This document shows positions 1 through 7,242 of a stretch of DNA of 30,160 nucleotides, one piece after another. Under the pieces are notes generated by a model that worked only from the letters and a program-made list of their open reading frames with translations, was not told the DNA's origin and made no database searches. Source of the stretch: CAZSXU01 sp964610505 (GTDB lineage Bacteria; Arandabacterota; Arandabacteria; JAGLYR01); contig CAZSXU010000038.1 of NCBI GenBank assembly GCA_964610505.1, positions 1-30,160 on the forward strand, read 5' to 3'. The position numbers were made by a program, and so were the translations under genes. The first letter of the stretch is position 1, and the number at the start of each line of letters is the position of its first letter.

Positions 1-66
1 TGGACTCATTCGGCGGCCTGTGTCAGACAGATCCGGTGGACTCATTCGGCGGCCTGTGTCAGACAG
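1..66. repeat. 36-bp direct duplication at the left edge (30 bp repeated exactly)
   Basis: Bases 1-30 recur exactly at 37-66, separated by ATCCGG, giving a 36-bp period (12 codons). In the glycosyltransferase frame the unit reads GLIRRPVSDRSG, so an in-frame tandem duplication lies at the N-terminus. It may be a genuine minisatellite or an artefact of a contig end. Confidence 0.85.
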
Positions 67-1438
67 GATTGGCCGATTCATTGAACGCCGCTCGCGACAC
101 CTCCTCGCCCTCCTTCTCGGCCTGACCCTCCTTTTCGGCCTCAGGGAAGCCTGGCTCGCGGGCAATGTCCTTCATGGCTGGGATGCCGCGGACTATGACA
201 ACATGGCTACGAATCTCCTGGCCGGGAAGGGATTCGTTCACGAGATCGCCGGCGACCTTCGCGGCGAACCGGTGGAGATTCGTCTTCGAGGTCATCGCCC
301 CCCCGCGTACCCACTTTTTCTGGCGTCGCTGTACACACTCTTCGGTCACCACGCTCGCGCCGTTTATCTCGCACAGGCTCTTCTGTTTACCCTCTTGGGC
401 TACATCGTCTACCGTCTGGCTCTTCTCTGTTTCGCGCGCCGGCTCCCGGCTCTTCTCACCATCCTGATGTACGCGTTCTATCTCCCACTCCACGGAATCA
501 TCGCCCGTATATCGACGGAGATTCTCTTCATGCTGTTCCTCACTCTCGAGGTGTGGTTCCTCGTCTGCTGGCTCCGGACGCCGAGGCACCGGCCTCTGGT
601 GCTCTCCGCCGTTTTTCTCGGCTTGGCGACTCTCACGCGACCCACACCGTTTCTGCTGCCCTTCTTCCTACTGTTTCTGTTTCTGGCGGCGCCGCTTCCC
701 TCCTGGAGACATCGCGTCAGGGCATTCGCCGTCCATCTGCTGATCGCCCTGGCCGTGATCTCACCGTGGATGGTGCGGCAGGCGATGACTTTCGGGACTT
801 TCGTTCCGGTAACGACGGGCGGCGGAATCACGCTTTGGGAGGGGACCGCCGCCGCAAGCGGTTGGACGACGCCGGGGTGGACGCGGCCCGACGTTCCCGA
901 AGAGGCCATGCGGGAGTTCGGCGAGTACATCAACGCGGGCCCTACGGGATATTCACGCGAGATCGAGCTGGATCGAATGGCTCGCCAGAGGGCCATTGAG
1001 ATCATTCGAGGGAACCCGGGCCGGTATGCCCGCCAGACGCTCGTGAAAGCGCCGAAGTTCTGGCTGGGGTTGGACTTCGAAACCCAGACGCCGCTGGACC
1101 CGGTATCCGCCAGGAGCGTGACCGGCCTTCTGATCAACATGCTGCTGCTGGTCTTTGCCATGGTGGGCGCTTTCCGGCTCGTTCGGGCGCGCGCGGGTCT
1201 CTTCCTGATCCCGGCCCTGGTGATTCTCTACTTCAACCTCGTCCACATGTTCCCCTACGTCCTCCACCGCTACAGCCTTCCGATCCAACCGCTCGTGATG
1301 CTCTTCTCCGCCGCTGCAGGTGCCGCCATTCTTGACAAAACGTTTGGACGGCGACCCGATCCCGATTCCCAGAATCCCCTTGCGCAGAAACCTCCCGAGG
1401 AAGCGCCCAAGGAAGAGTGTTGTGTAGGCGTGGGGTAG
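20..1438 (+). CDS. GT-C fold membrane glycosyltransferase (GT39/ArnT-like), 5' end uncertain
   Basis: Probable polyprenyl-phosphate-sugar-dependent glycosyltransferase of the PMT/ArnT superfamily, acting in the inner membrane on a lipid or protein acceptor. About ten hydrophobic segments are visible, the first near residues 28-46 and the last near 425-445. The first periplasmic loop holds the acidic motif GWDAADYD (about 53-60) followed by RGHRPPAYPLFLA, which is typical of this superfamily. The length of about 472 residues is normal. The start is unsafe: GTG at 20 and GTG at 56 sit in two copies of a 36-bp duplication, neither has a visible ribosome binding site, and the frame is open to the window edge, so the gene may begin outside. 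A hairpin at 1548-1573 may end the transcript. The substrate cannot be told. Confidence 0.8.
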   Translation: MSDRSGGLIRRPVSDRIGRFIERRSRHLLALLLGLTLLFGLREAWLAGNVLHGWDAADYDNMATNLLAGKGFVHEIAGDLRGEPVEIRLRGHRPPAYPLFLASLYTLFGHHARAVYLAQALLFTLLGYIVYRLALLCFARRLPALLTILMYAFYLPLHGIIARISTEILFMLFLTLEVWFLVCWLRTPRHRPLVLSAVFLGLATLTRPTPFLLPFFLLFLFLAAPLPSWRHRVRAFAVHLLIALAVISPWMVRQAMTFGTFVPVTTGGGITLWEGTAAASGWTTPGWTRPDVPEEAMREFGEYINAGPTGYSREIELDRMARQRAIEIIRGNPGRYARQTLVKAPKFWLGLDFETQTPLDPVSARSVTGLLINMLLLVFAMVGAFRLVRARAGLFLIPALVILYFNLVHMFPYVLHRYSLPIQPLVMLFSAAAGAAILDKTFGRRPDPDSQNPLAQKPPEEAPKEECCVGVG

Positions 1439-1793
1439 GTTCCGCTGTCGCTCTCCAATCTGCTGATTCCGTAGACAGAACCCGAGATCCGAATGGACGA
1501 ATCGGCGAGAAACAAAACCCTTGAACCACAGATCCTACAGACAGTCCGGGCCCGGAGCTTTCGCCCCGGGCCCATTTGCTAGCGGATCGGCTCTGGACAA
1601 TGACCTACCTTCCCGCTAGCCGGATAACGCACGCCATCAAAGTCCGCCAAAGCGTTCACGATCTTTGGAGCGCGACGGAAAAGCCGGTCCGTGCACAGTC
1701 TCGGCGGAGCAACGGAGACACCCGGAACCGATCCCGAAGCAGGGCATCGTGCGAGAAACGCGGCGTCCTCCGTTGCCGTCGACCTTCTACTCG
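1439..1793. other. 355-bp intergenic region between convergent genes
   Basis: No convincing gene is present. The region holds a strong GC hairpin at 1548-1573 and a second inverted repeat, GCTAGCGG (1578-1585) with CCGCTAGC (1613-1620). Both lie between the 3' ends of the glycosyltransferase and the lipoprotein gene and probably serve in 3'-end formation. Confidence 0.5.
1548..1580 (+). terminator. GC-rich hairpin, probable terminator of the glycosyltransferase gene
   Basis: The arms GGGCCCGG (1548-1555) and CCGGGCCC (1566-1573) are perfect complements around a 10-base loop. They are followed by a weak T-containing tail, ATTTGCT. It lies about 110 bp after the stop at 1438. The short T-run makes intrinsic termination likely but not certain. 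Confidence 0.5.
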
Positions 1794-2687
1794 CTACGTG
1801 CCTCCTTTTAGCCTTCCATCCGCAAAGACCAACGTCCGGCCTCTGAGAACGTACGTCCACTCCTCCGTGATACCCTCGTTGGACAGATTCCCGCGCCGCC
1901 GGTCCGGCGCTCCCCACGCATCCAGAACCGCCTCCCGGCTCGCCCCTGCGGGCAGGCGGTCCGGGGCCGGCGTCATTTTCTCCGTGGTCACGACTTCACT
2001 CATCTGATCGTACCACTCACCGTAGGTTCGCGAAGGAGCGCGAAGCGAAAGCGCCACACGATTTCCATCGCCGTCGTCGAGGATGAGACGCGACACGATC
2101 CGGTCTCCATCCGCGCCCGGGGCAAGCTGCACCGAACCGTCCTCCAACCGCATCTCCGTCCCGGCGGGAAGGAATTCGCGTTTGGAGCCCTCCAGACAAC
2201 GGGCGTCGCGAAGCAGCCAGAGCGGGACCCCGGCAAATTCCTCCTTCACGATTGCCAACCGCGCGGCGCGATCCTCCGCGATGCCGAGCCGCCACGGAAG
2301 TGTCTCGCAGGGCGGCGGCACCGTAAAGGCGAGCACCTGATTGAGCTCCAGCAGGAAGTGCTCCTTGAAATGAGACGCGAAACCGAGTGTCAGCTTCCGT
2401 TGGTTCGGCCCCACGACCGTCACCCGGGCGGTCGCCTTCGGGAACCGGGTCGGGCGGTAGCGAATGTCCGTCACCCGGACTTCCGTCCCTGCCGGAAACA
2501 CGACGTCTCCGGTGCCGGCATCCAGAACGTCACCCCGCGCCACCGCCGTCCTGTTCAGATAATACGTTTTGAGCTCCTGTTCCGCGCGGTAGTCGCCAGC
2601 CGGTCGGCCAACAAAATCCGAAACGGCTGCACACCCCGAACCAACCAGAACCACGAGCGCCAGACTGAGCACGATGAGCCTCGACAT
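1794..2687 (-). CDS. Putative lipoprotein with C-terminal BamE/SmpA-like segment
   Basis: Probable envelope lipoprotein of about 297 residues. The chosen ATG (2687) has a strong GGAGG ten bases upstream and starts MSRLIVLSLALVVLVGSGC, a hydrophobic signal ending in a lipobox-like Cys at residue 19 (the -3 position is Gly, so the box is imperfect). The middle (about 30-230) looks like beta-rich repeats without a family I recognise. The last about 60 residues fit the SmpA/OmlA (BamE) pattern: ASREAVLDAWGAPD, then EEWTYV and a final LVFADGRL. That fold is often found in outer-membrane assembly or anchoring proteins, but the similarity does not make this BamE itself. It lies downstream of the ABC-class ATPase on the same strand, with a 307-bp gap and a possible own promoter. 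Confidence 0.7.
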   Translation of the reverse strand: MSRLIVLSLALVVLVGSGCAAVSDFVGRPAGDYRAEQELKTYYLNRTAVARGDVLDAGTGDVVFPAGTEVRVTDIRYRPTRFPKATARVTVVGPNQRKLTLGFASHFKEHFLLELNQVLAFTVPPPCETLPWRLGIAEDRAARLAIVKEEFAGVPLWLLRDARCLEGSKREFLPAGTEMRLEDGSVQLAPGADGDRIVSRLILDDGDGNRVALSLRAPSRTYGEWYDQMSEVVTTEKMTPAPDRLPAGASREAVLDAWGAPDRRRGNLSNEGITEEWTYVLRGRTLVFADGRLKGGT

Positions 2688-2994
2688 CGGCAACACCCTC
2701 CTCCTTGATTCTTCACCGAAATGACCCCGACCGGATCCCCCATGCGGACGATCCTGGACAAATGATCCACACGCCGGAATGACGCCGGGCGCGTCGGCGA
2801 GAGAATTCAAAGAGCGGAACTTGGCAGGGAAAACACCGGGTCGGAAAACAAACCGTCATTCGAAGTTAAGATAGGGTCGGTATCAACTGGTACATCGATC
2901 GTAGCATATCCGAGGCTGAAAGTAAAGCGGAGACTTCGGGCCGCCGAGACGGCGGGAACAACCATGGAAAGTTTCTCCACTTTCGATTCCCGAT
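2688..2994. other. 307-bp intergenic region upstream of the lipoprotein gene
   Basis: It holds the lipoprotein's Shine-Dalgarno, a candidate leftward promoter at 2898-2926 and a 63-codon open frame (2807-2998) that I do not accept as a gene. Nothing else was recognised. Confidence 0.5.
2898..2926 (-). promoter_or_regulatory. Candidate sigma-70-type promoter for the lipoprotein gene
   Basis: On the minus strand, TTTACT (2926-2921) and TACGAT (2903-2898) are separated by 17 bp, each matching four of six consensus bases. The predicted transcript would have a leader of about 200 bases before the start at 2687. This is a pattern match only. Confidence 0.3.
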
Positions 2995-4701
2995 TCACAT
3001 GCTTCGCACCTTGAGCGTTCTCAGCCGATTCAGCGCAGCCGCCAGCTCGAGCGCCCGGAATTCCGCGTAGTCTCCCATTTTGCGCGAATCGATGCCATCC
3101 AGCCCCTCCGTTCGGACCTTCTCCTCCACCGCCCGGGCAATGTCTCCCACGGATCGGTTTCCGTCCATGAGATGTTGCCTGGCGTAGTAGAGGGCCTGTC
3201 CGATCGCGTTCAGCTGCGCCCCGTCCACCAGCTGTTCAACCGCAGTGAGATCGATCGTATGCTTTCCAAAGAGGATCGTCTTGAGTCCTCGCGCGCCAAT
3301 CTTCACGTCCCGTTTCCCCTTGCTGGGGTCGAGACTTTCCCGGATCGGCACCCGTCTCCGGACATCACCGAACCGTTCCCCCCCCTCCGCGTTTCGCTCG
3401 GAGGCATACGCCTTGGCGATCTCTTTGGCCCGCGCCGTGACATCCACCGGCGCGTAGGCCTCCATGGCGATCACCGTATCCGCCGACTCGAAATAGTCGC
3501 CCGATCCGCCCATCACCAGCACGGTCGACGTCCCGAGATCGGCGAACAGCTGTCTCACCTTGTCCACGAAGGGAACTATGGGCTCGTGCTCCCGGGCAAT
3601 CAGCTCCTGCATTCGGTGGTCGCGAATCATGAAATTGGTCGCCGACGTGTCCTCGTCCACAAGGAGCAGGGTGGCACCCGATTCCAGCGCTTCGATAATG
3701 TTGGCCGCCTGGGACGTGGACCCGCTGGCATCCTCCGTCGAGAATCTCTCCGTCTCCCGGCCGAAGGGAAGATGGTTGATGAAGGGGTCGATCCCCACGT
3801 TTTCGATGCGCCGCCCGTCCTCCGCCCGAATCTTGACCGCAGCCGCTCGAGCGACCACCCGCTCCCGCCCATCCCCCGGAACATGGTTGTAGATGCCGGC
3901 CTCCAGCGCCGCCAGGAGCGTCGATTTTCCGTGAAATCCGCCGCCCACGATGAGCGTGACGCCCTCCCGAATCCCCATCCCCGTAACGCGTTTCTCCCCA
4001 GTCAGTTCCAGGGTCACGCGAAGCGATTCGGGAGACCGGAACGCTACCACTCGTCCCTCGGTCATCGGGCGATCGTCCACCCCCGAGCGCCGCGGGAGAA
4101 CGGCCCCATCCGCGACAAACGCCACGAGCCCCACCCCCGCCAGCTGCTCGCGAAGCCCGTCCGCCTCCTCGTTCACCCGGAGATGGTCCGCGACAGCCTC
4201 CCCATCGAGCGAGGCATAGAACAAGGAGCGCCTTACGATTTCGGGTAGATCATCGCAAAGCATCGCGGCCGCCGCCCGGCCGAGCACGCGCCGTCCCGCC
4301 GCGGGCAGTCCCACACAGAATCGCACCTCTAGGAGGTCGGGCGTCACGCGAACCGAACTGCGGTCGAGAATCTCCTGGCCCGGAAGTGCGATGGAGATTT
4401 CACCGGATGTGCCTGATCCGACGCGTTCCGAGAATCTGCGGCACTCCGCTCGAAAACGCCGCGCCAGAAAATCACCCAGAGCCACCTCTCTCGAGCGATT
4501 TCCAAAACAGGTCGCCGGGAATTCGGCACGCTTCCGGCCAACTCCGATTCGCACCCGGGATGGCCGGGCGAAGGGGTCTCTCTGAACGTGATCCATTGTC
4601 ACCGTGAAGCCGGGGAATAGGTAGGGCCCGCCCTGAAGATCCTGGTAGGCTTTGTAGCCTCTCCCGTCGATTCGCCGGCAGATCTGCCGCAGCGTTTCCA
4701 A
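2995..4701 (-). CDS. ABC-class P-loop ATPase (PF09818-type)
   Basis: A soluble ATPase of the 'predicted ABC-class ATPase' family, whose cellular role is poorly defined. It opens with IDGRGYKAYQDL and DPFARPSRVRI, both hallmarks of the family. A Walker A, GGGFHGKST, lies near residues 245-255. A Walker B-like strand, LLLVDEDTSATNFM, lies near 340, followed by VMGGSGDYFESADTVIAM. The length of about 568 residues is normal. I chose TTG at 4701 because GGGAGG lies six bases upstream and the protein then begins, as relatives do, shortly before IDGRGY. A TTG at 4755 with a weaker GGGAG is the alternative and would add 18 residues. It has no transmembrane partner gene, consistent with a non-transport ABC protein. 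Confidence 0.88.
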   Translation of the reverse strand: METLRQICRRIDGRGYKAYQDLQGGPYLFPGFTVTMDHVQRDPFARPSRVRIGVGRKRAEFPATCFGNRSREVALGDFLARRFRAECRRFSERVGSGTSGEISIALPGQEILDRSSVRVTPDLLEVRFCVGLPAAGRRVLGRAAAAMLCDDLPEIVRRSLFYASLDGEAVADHLRVNEEADGLREQLAGVGLVAFVADGAVLPRRSGVDDRPMTEGRVVAFRSPESLRVTLELTGEKRVTGMGIREGVTLIVGGGFHGKSTLLAALEAGIYNHVPGDGRERVVARAAAVKIRAEDGRRIENVGIDPFINHLPFGRETERFSTEDASGSTSQAANIIEALESGATLLLVDEDTSATNFMIRDHRMQELIAREHEPIVPFVDKVRQLFADLGTSTVLVMGGSGDYFESADTVIAMEAYAPVDVTARAKEIAKAYASERNAEGGERFGDVRRRVPIRESLDPSKGKRDVKIGARGLKTILFGKHTIDLTAVEQLVDGAQLNAIGQALYYARQHLMDGNRSVGDIARAVEEKVRTEGLDGIDSRKMGDYAEFRALELAAALNRLRTLKVRSM

Positions 4702-5047
4702 TCTCGACCTCCCATCGGGGCCGTAGATTCTACCGCTCGACGGCGACCCGGTCAAGCGGGCGCTCCCGCCGAACCGGCCCGTTCGGCAACGGGGGCTTCC
4801 GGGGTGCCCAACGTGCCTACGGGAGGTCGCCCTCTCGGCGGTATTTCAACACTTTCGACCATTCTTGCAGCTTCGTGAGACTGGGTGCTCGAATCTGGCC
4901 AGAACCTGACCCATTGGATGGAAACCTGCCGCTTTTCGAGCATCCTGCTCGACGACCAACGAAGAACAAGAGACATCCGCCCTCCCCTCCTGTTCTCTAA
5001 CTGCTGTTTCGACAACATGGTACAATCCTACCGCGAATGCTCCAGTT
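4702..5047. other. Divergent intergenic region upstream of the sigma-54 locus
   Basis: About 346 bp between the divergent ATPase and small-protein genes. It contains TGCTCGA half-sites at 4886-4892 and 4946-4952, the second forming an inverted repeat with TCGAGCA at 4936-4942. A TACAAT hexamer (5021-5026) lacks a matching -35. An open frame on the minus strand (4752-5018) has no coding character and was not accepted. Confidence 0.5.
4936..4952. promoter_or_regulatory. Inverted repeat, candidate enhancer (UAS) site for a sigma-54 activator
   Basis: TCGAGCA-TCC-TGCTCGA is a perfect 7-bp inverted repeat with a 3-bp spacer. Its centre is about 130 bp upstream of the start site predicted from the sigma-54 promoter at 5048-5063, within the usual range for bacterial enhancer-binding proteins. 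A further TGCTCGA half-site lies at 4886-4892. That it binds an activator is inference. Confidence 0.5.
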
Positions 5048-5063
5048 TTGGCACAGGAGTTGC
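5048..5063 (+). promoter_or_regulatory. Sigma-54 (RpoN) promoter, -24/-12
   Basis: TTGGCAC-AGGAG-TTGC matches the sigma-54 consensus TGGCAC-N5-TTGC. The invariant GG (5050-5051) and GC (5062-5063) are exactly ten bases apart. Transcription should begin near 5074, giving a leader of about 115 bases before the small gene at 5189. It faces no other gene, and an inverted repeat lies in enhancer position upstream. Confidence 0.75.
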
Positions 5064-5188
5064 GTAAGAATCGAGTTGCTCCGTCGGGGTCACAGACCTT
5101 GCGGAAGTGCGGTAGTGCCGAGGGCCTTTATCCCAAGCGGAGGTGTCTCTTGACGAAGTCGAAGCAGTACCCCACCGGAGGTGAATCG

Positions 5189-5410
5189 ATGAACTTCAAG
5201 TCCGACTGGATGTATCCGTTCTACTACAGCACTCAGAACGGTCTGTGTGAGTTCTTCAACAATCCGGTTCTGTGGTCCGAGTCTTTCATTCACAAGACGA
5301 TGGAACGTTCGGGCAGCAAGCCTTTCAACTACGAAGACGTTCAGACCATCGTGAAGGACTATCTGTCCGTCGTGTCCGAGTACGTCCGCAGGGGTTCGTA
5401 CAACTGGTAG
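5189..5410 (+). CDS. Aromatic-rich 73-residue small protein, unknown function
   Basis: I do not recognise this protein. The ATG at 5189 follows GGAGGTGA at ideal spacing. An in-frame TTG at 5150 also has a GGAGG and would add 13 residues, but ATG is preferred. The product is soluble-looking: 16 of 73 residues are Phe, Tyr or Trp, mostly in the first half (MYPFYYS, EFFNNPVLW). A helical-looking stretch, YEDVQTIVKDYLSVVSEYVRR, occupies the C-terminal third, and the last residue is Trp. There is one Cys (20) and no signal peptide or transmembrane segment. It is the first gene after the sigma-54 promoter at 5048-5063 and is followed by two hairpins, so it is probably made as a short, conditionally induced mRNA. 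The clean ribosome site, promoter and terminator make it a convincing gene despite its size. Confidence 0.8.
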   Translation: MNFKSDWMYPFYYSTQNGLCEFFNNPVLWSESFIHKTMERSGSKPFNYEDVQTIVKDYLSVVSEYVRRGSYNW

Positions 5411-5469
5411 ATGGGGAAGGGTCCGGAGTCTAGGGCGGCTCCCGACTCGAGACAGGTCAGTGCCACTCA

Positions 5470-5500
5470 GGATGGGCATGACCCCCTCTCGTGCCCATCC
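5470..5500 (+). other. Long hairpin in the 3' untranslated region of the small gene
   Basis: GGATGGGCATGA (5470-5481) pairs with TCGTGCCCATCC (5489-5500): 12 bp with one G-T wobble and a 7-base loop. No T-run follows, so it is more likely an mRNA-stabilising or processing structure than a terminator. Confidence 0.6.
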
Positions 5501-5534
5501 CAGTCTGGCCCAAAGGCAACCCAACCGCTCAAAG

Positions 5535-5563
5535 AAGCCTGCGCCCCGGCGTCAGGCTTTTTT
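5535..5563 (+). terminator. Intrinsic terminator after the small gene
   Basis: AAGCCTGCGCC pairs with GGCGTCAGGCTT (one bulged base, 2-base loop) and runs into a block of T residues ending at 5563. It would end the sigma-54 transcript at about 490 bases and separates the small gene from the next gene, whose ribosome binding site begins about ten bases later. Confidence 0.85.
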
Positions 5564-5572
5564 GTTGGGAAT

Positions 5573-5588
5573 AAGGAGGCCGCAACTG
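5573..5588 (+). promoter_or_regulatory. Shine-Dalgarno and probable CTG start
   Basis: AAGGAGG (5573-5579) is followed after six bases by CTG (5586-5588). No ATG, GTG or TTG in frame is suitably spaced, and homology to the cyanophycin synthetase N-domain begins at this codon (LEIVSLGVALFEI). This is a likely non-canonical start. Confidence 0.5.
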
Positions 5589-6044
5589 GAGATCGTATCT
5601 CTCGGGGTTGCTCTCTTTGAAATCCAGATCGATCTCGACGGCAACGCAGGGCGTACGACGCAGGACGTTGCGGATTTCAGCCGCAGTCTGCTCACCGAGC
5701 TGCCCTCGCTGACCGAGCACAAGTGCTGGTCGGGCGACACCGGGGGCTTCGTCCAGGAGCTGCACCTCGGCACCGACTTCGCCCACGTGGTCGAGCACGT
5801 CATCCTGGAGCTTCAGCATCTAGCGGACCCCAAGCACCGGATCTACAGCGGGTGGACCAAATGCTCGCCGGAAGAAAGGACCCAGGAGAACCGCCGGTAC
5901 TACACGATCCACTTCCAGACGCGATCGTTTGAGATCGGCGCCACCGCGGCCGAGTGCGCCGTCCGCATCGTCTCCGATTTGATCGAGGGAAGCGCGCCCG
6001 CCACCCAGGACGCCCTGGAGGAGCTGCGGCAACTCCCGTGGTAG
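5586..6044 (+). CDS. Stand-alone cyanophycin synthetase N-terminal-domain-like protein
   Basis: About 152 residues matching, from memory, the N-terminal domain of cyanophycin synthetase CphA1: FEIQIDLDG, then LLTELPSLTEHKC, GGFVQELHLGTDFAHVVEHVILELQHLA, a YYTIHF strand and GATAAECAVRIVSDL. The ATP-grasp and Mur-ligase modules that make the polymer are absent, so this cannot itself be a synthetase. In CphA1 this domain helps hold the growing chain, so a binding or scaffold role is inferred. Start: the only codon correctly placed after the strong AAGGAGG (5573-5579) is CTG at 5586. In-frame TTG codons near 5562 lie in the upstream terminator and lack a ribosome site. It sits directly after the small gene's terminator; readthrough or an unseen promoter must feed it. 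Confidence 0.72.
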   Translation: MEIVSLGVALFEIQIDLDGNAGRTTQDVADFSRSLLTELPSLTEHKCWSGDTGGFVQELHLGTDFAHVVEHVILELQHLADPKHRIYSGWTKCSPEERTQENRRYYTIHFQTRSFEIGATAAECAVRIVSDLIEGSAPATQDALEELRQLPW

Positions 6045-6310
6045 ATCTTACGGAAGGGAATGACGAGGACATGAAAGCGGAGACATCGAACGTCGGAACA
6101 CGAAGTCCCGGCACTCGAAGCCGGATCCGGATCATCACGACTCTGTTCAAGCACGACGCCGTCAACGGACGGAGGCAAAGCGTGATTCGCTGTGCCTGCC
6201 GAACCGGAAACCGCCGAACGGGAAACCTCACGCGGCTGCGGTTCGGGAGTGCCGCCACCTGCCGTTCGCGGTAGCCGCGAGACCCCCGGGTACCGGGCAC
6301 GCGCTGTCGG

Positions 6311-7132
6311 CTACTTGGGCCGTCGCAGTCCGCCGACGGCCGACCCGTAGGTTTTCGGGTTCGCGTAGCAGTAAAGGCATCCATGAATGCACGGACCATA
6401 CCAGCCGACATCGATGGAGCGGGTGCATCCACACAGGTCCCTCTGCCCCTGGGCCCTGGCTTGGGAGCACCGTTCCCCGGCCGGATGGATCCGTTGGAAT
6501 CGCGCACCATCGATGCAGGCGCCGCGCGGCCAGCCCACAACGCAGCATCCCTGGAGGTCCAGCCCCAGGCCGGTGGCAATCCGGCGAAGGTGCTCGGTTT
6601 CCGCCTCTCGCCCCGCGGAATCGAGCGCCTTCGCTTCCACTCCCGCCGAAGCCAGCCTCCTCTCCACCTTTCGGTAGAGCTGCATCCAGGACACGATCAC
6701 GCGTGAGATACCGAGACGCGCCGCACAACGGGCCACTTCCTCGAAGTGATGCAGGTTGCAGTAATCCGTTCCGTCCCGAAACCGAAAGTGAACGATGGGA
6801 TCAAAACGGACGGCCACGTGGAGAGGACCCGACACGAGGGCCACCACGTCCTCCAGGGCGGCCAGGCTCCGGGCCATGGGAGGAACCCGGGGTTCAAGAA
6901 AGCTGCCCCCCATTCCCGTGATGGTGGCGTGCACGAACAGCGACGGATAGGCCGAGATCCGTTTCCGGACTCTCCGATCCGTGAGCAGCCGCCCGGGGTC
7001 CTTGGTCCAAATAACCAGGGTATGGGTCCGCTCGGGTGGGAAACGCCGCGCGAGGACGTCCAGCAGCGTCTCGGGACAGGTCGCCGCCATGTCGATTCGG
7101 CGGGAAGCAGAGATGACGAGTTTCTGTCTCAT
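6311..7132 (-). CDS. DUF1848 family protein with C-terminal Cys motif
   Basis: About 273 residues. It begins MRQKLVISASRRIDMAA and continues with VIWTKDP, FVHATITGMG, EPRVPP and VAVRFDPI, the sequence of conserved blocks in DUF1848. The C-terminus carries CGCTRSIDVGWYGPCIHGC-LYCYAN, a cysteine cluster that resembles a radical-SAM or Fe-S binding site and is diagnostic for this family. The reaction is not known to me. The ATG at 7132 was chosen because the conserved block starts four residues later; no good Shine-Dalgarno is seen, and the open frame extends upstream without family similarity. It is on the same strand as the secreted protein at 7243-9021, 110 bp downstream of its stop. Confidence 0.85.
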   Translation of the reverse strand: MRQKLVISASRRIDMAATCPETLLDVLARRFPPERTHTLVIWTKDPGRLLTDRRVRKRISAYPSLFVHATITGMGGSFLEPRVPPMARSLAALEDVVALVSGPLHVAVRFDPIVHFRFRDGTDYCNLHHFEEVARCAARLGISRVIVSWMQLYRKVERRLASAGVEAKALDSAGREAETEHLRRIATGLGLDLQGCCVVGWPRGACIDGARFQRIHPAGERCSQARAQGQRDLCGCTRSIDVGWYGPCIHGCLYCYANPKTYGSAVGGLRRPK

Positions 7133-7242
7133 CGGTCGTGCGCGACGCCCGCTTCCGGGATCGATGATCTCAGGGGTCGATCGCACTCCGGTCCCATCCG
7201 GACGGGCCGACGGCCCGCAATGAAGTCCGTGAACGACCCCGG

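Noticed and set aside
2807..2998. A 63-codon minus-strand frame overlapping the ATPase stop
   Set aside because: Its GTG start overlaps the stop, but there is no ribosome site and no family similarity; the stretch more likely holds the lipoprotein promoter.
3172..4248. A 358-codon plus-strand frame opposite the ABC-class ATPase
   Set aside because: Antisense shadow of a confidently recognised gene; composition rich in Arg/His/Pro.
4752..5018. An 88-codon minus-strand frame upstream of the ATPase
   Set aside because: No ribosome site and low-complexity composition; it overlaps the candidate enhancer repeats.
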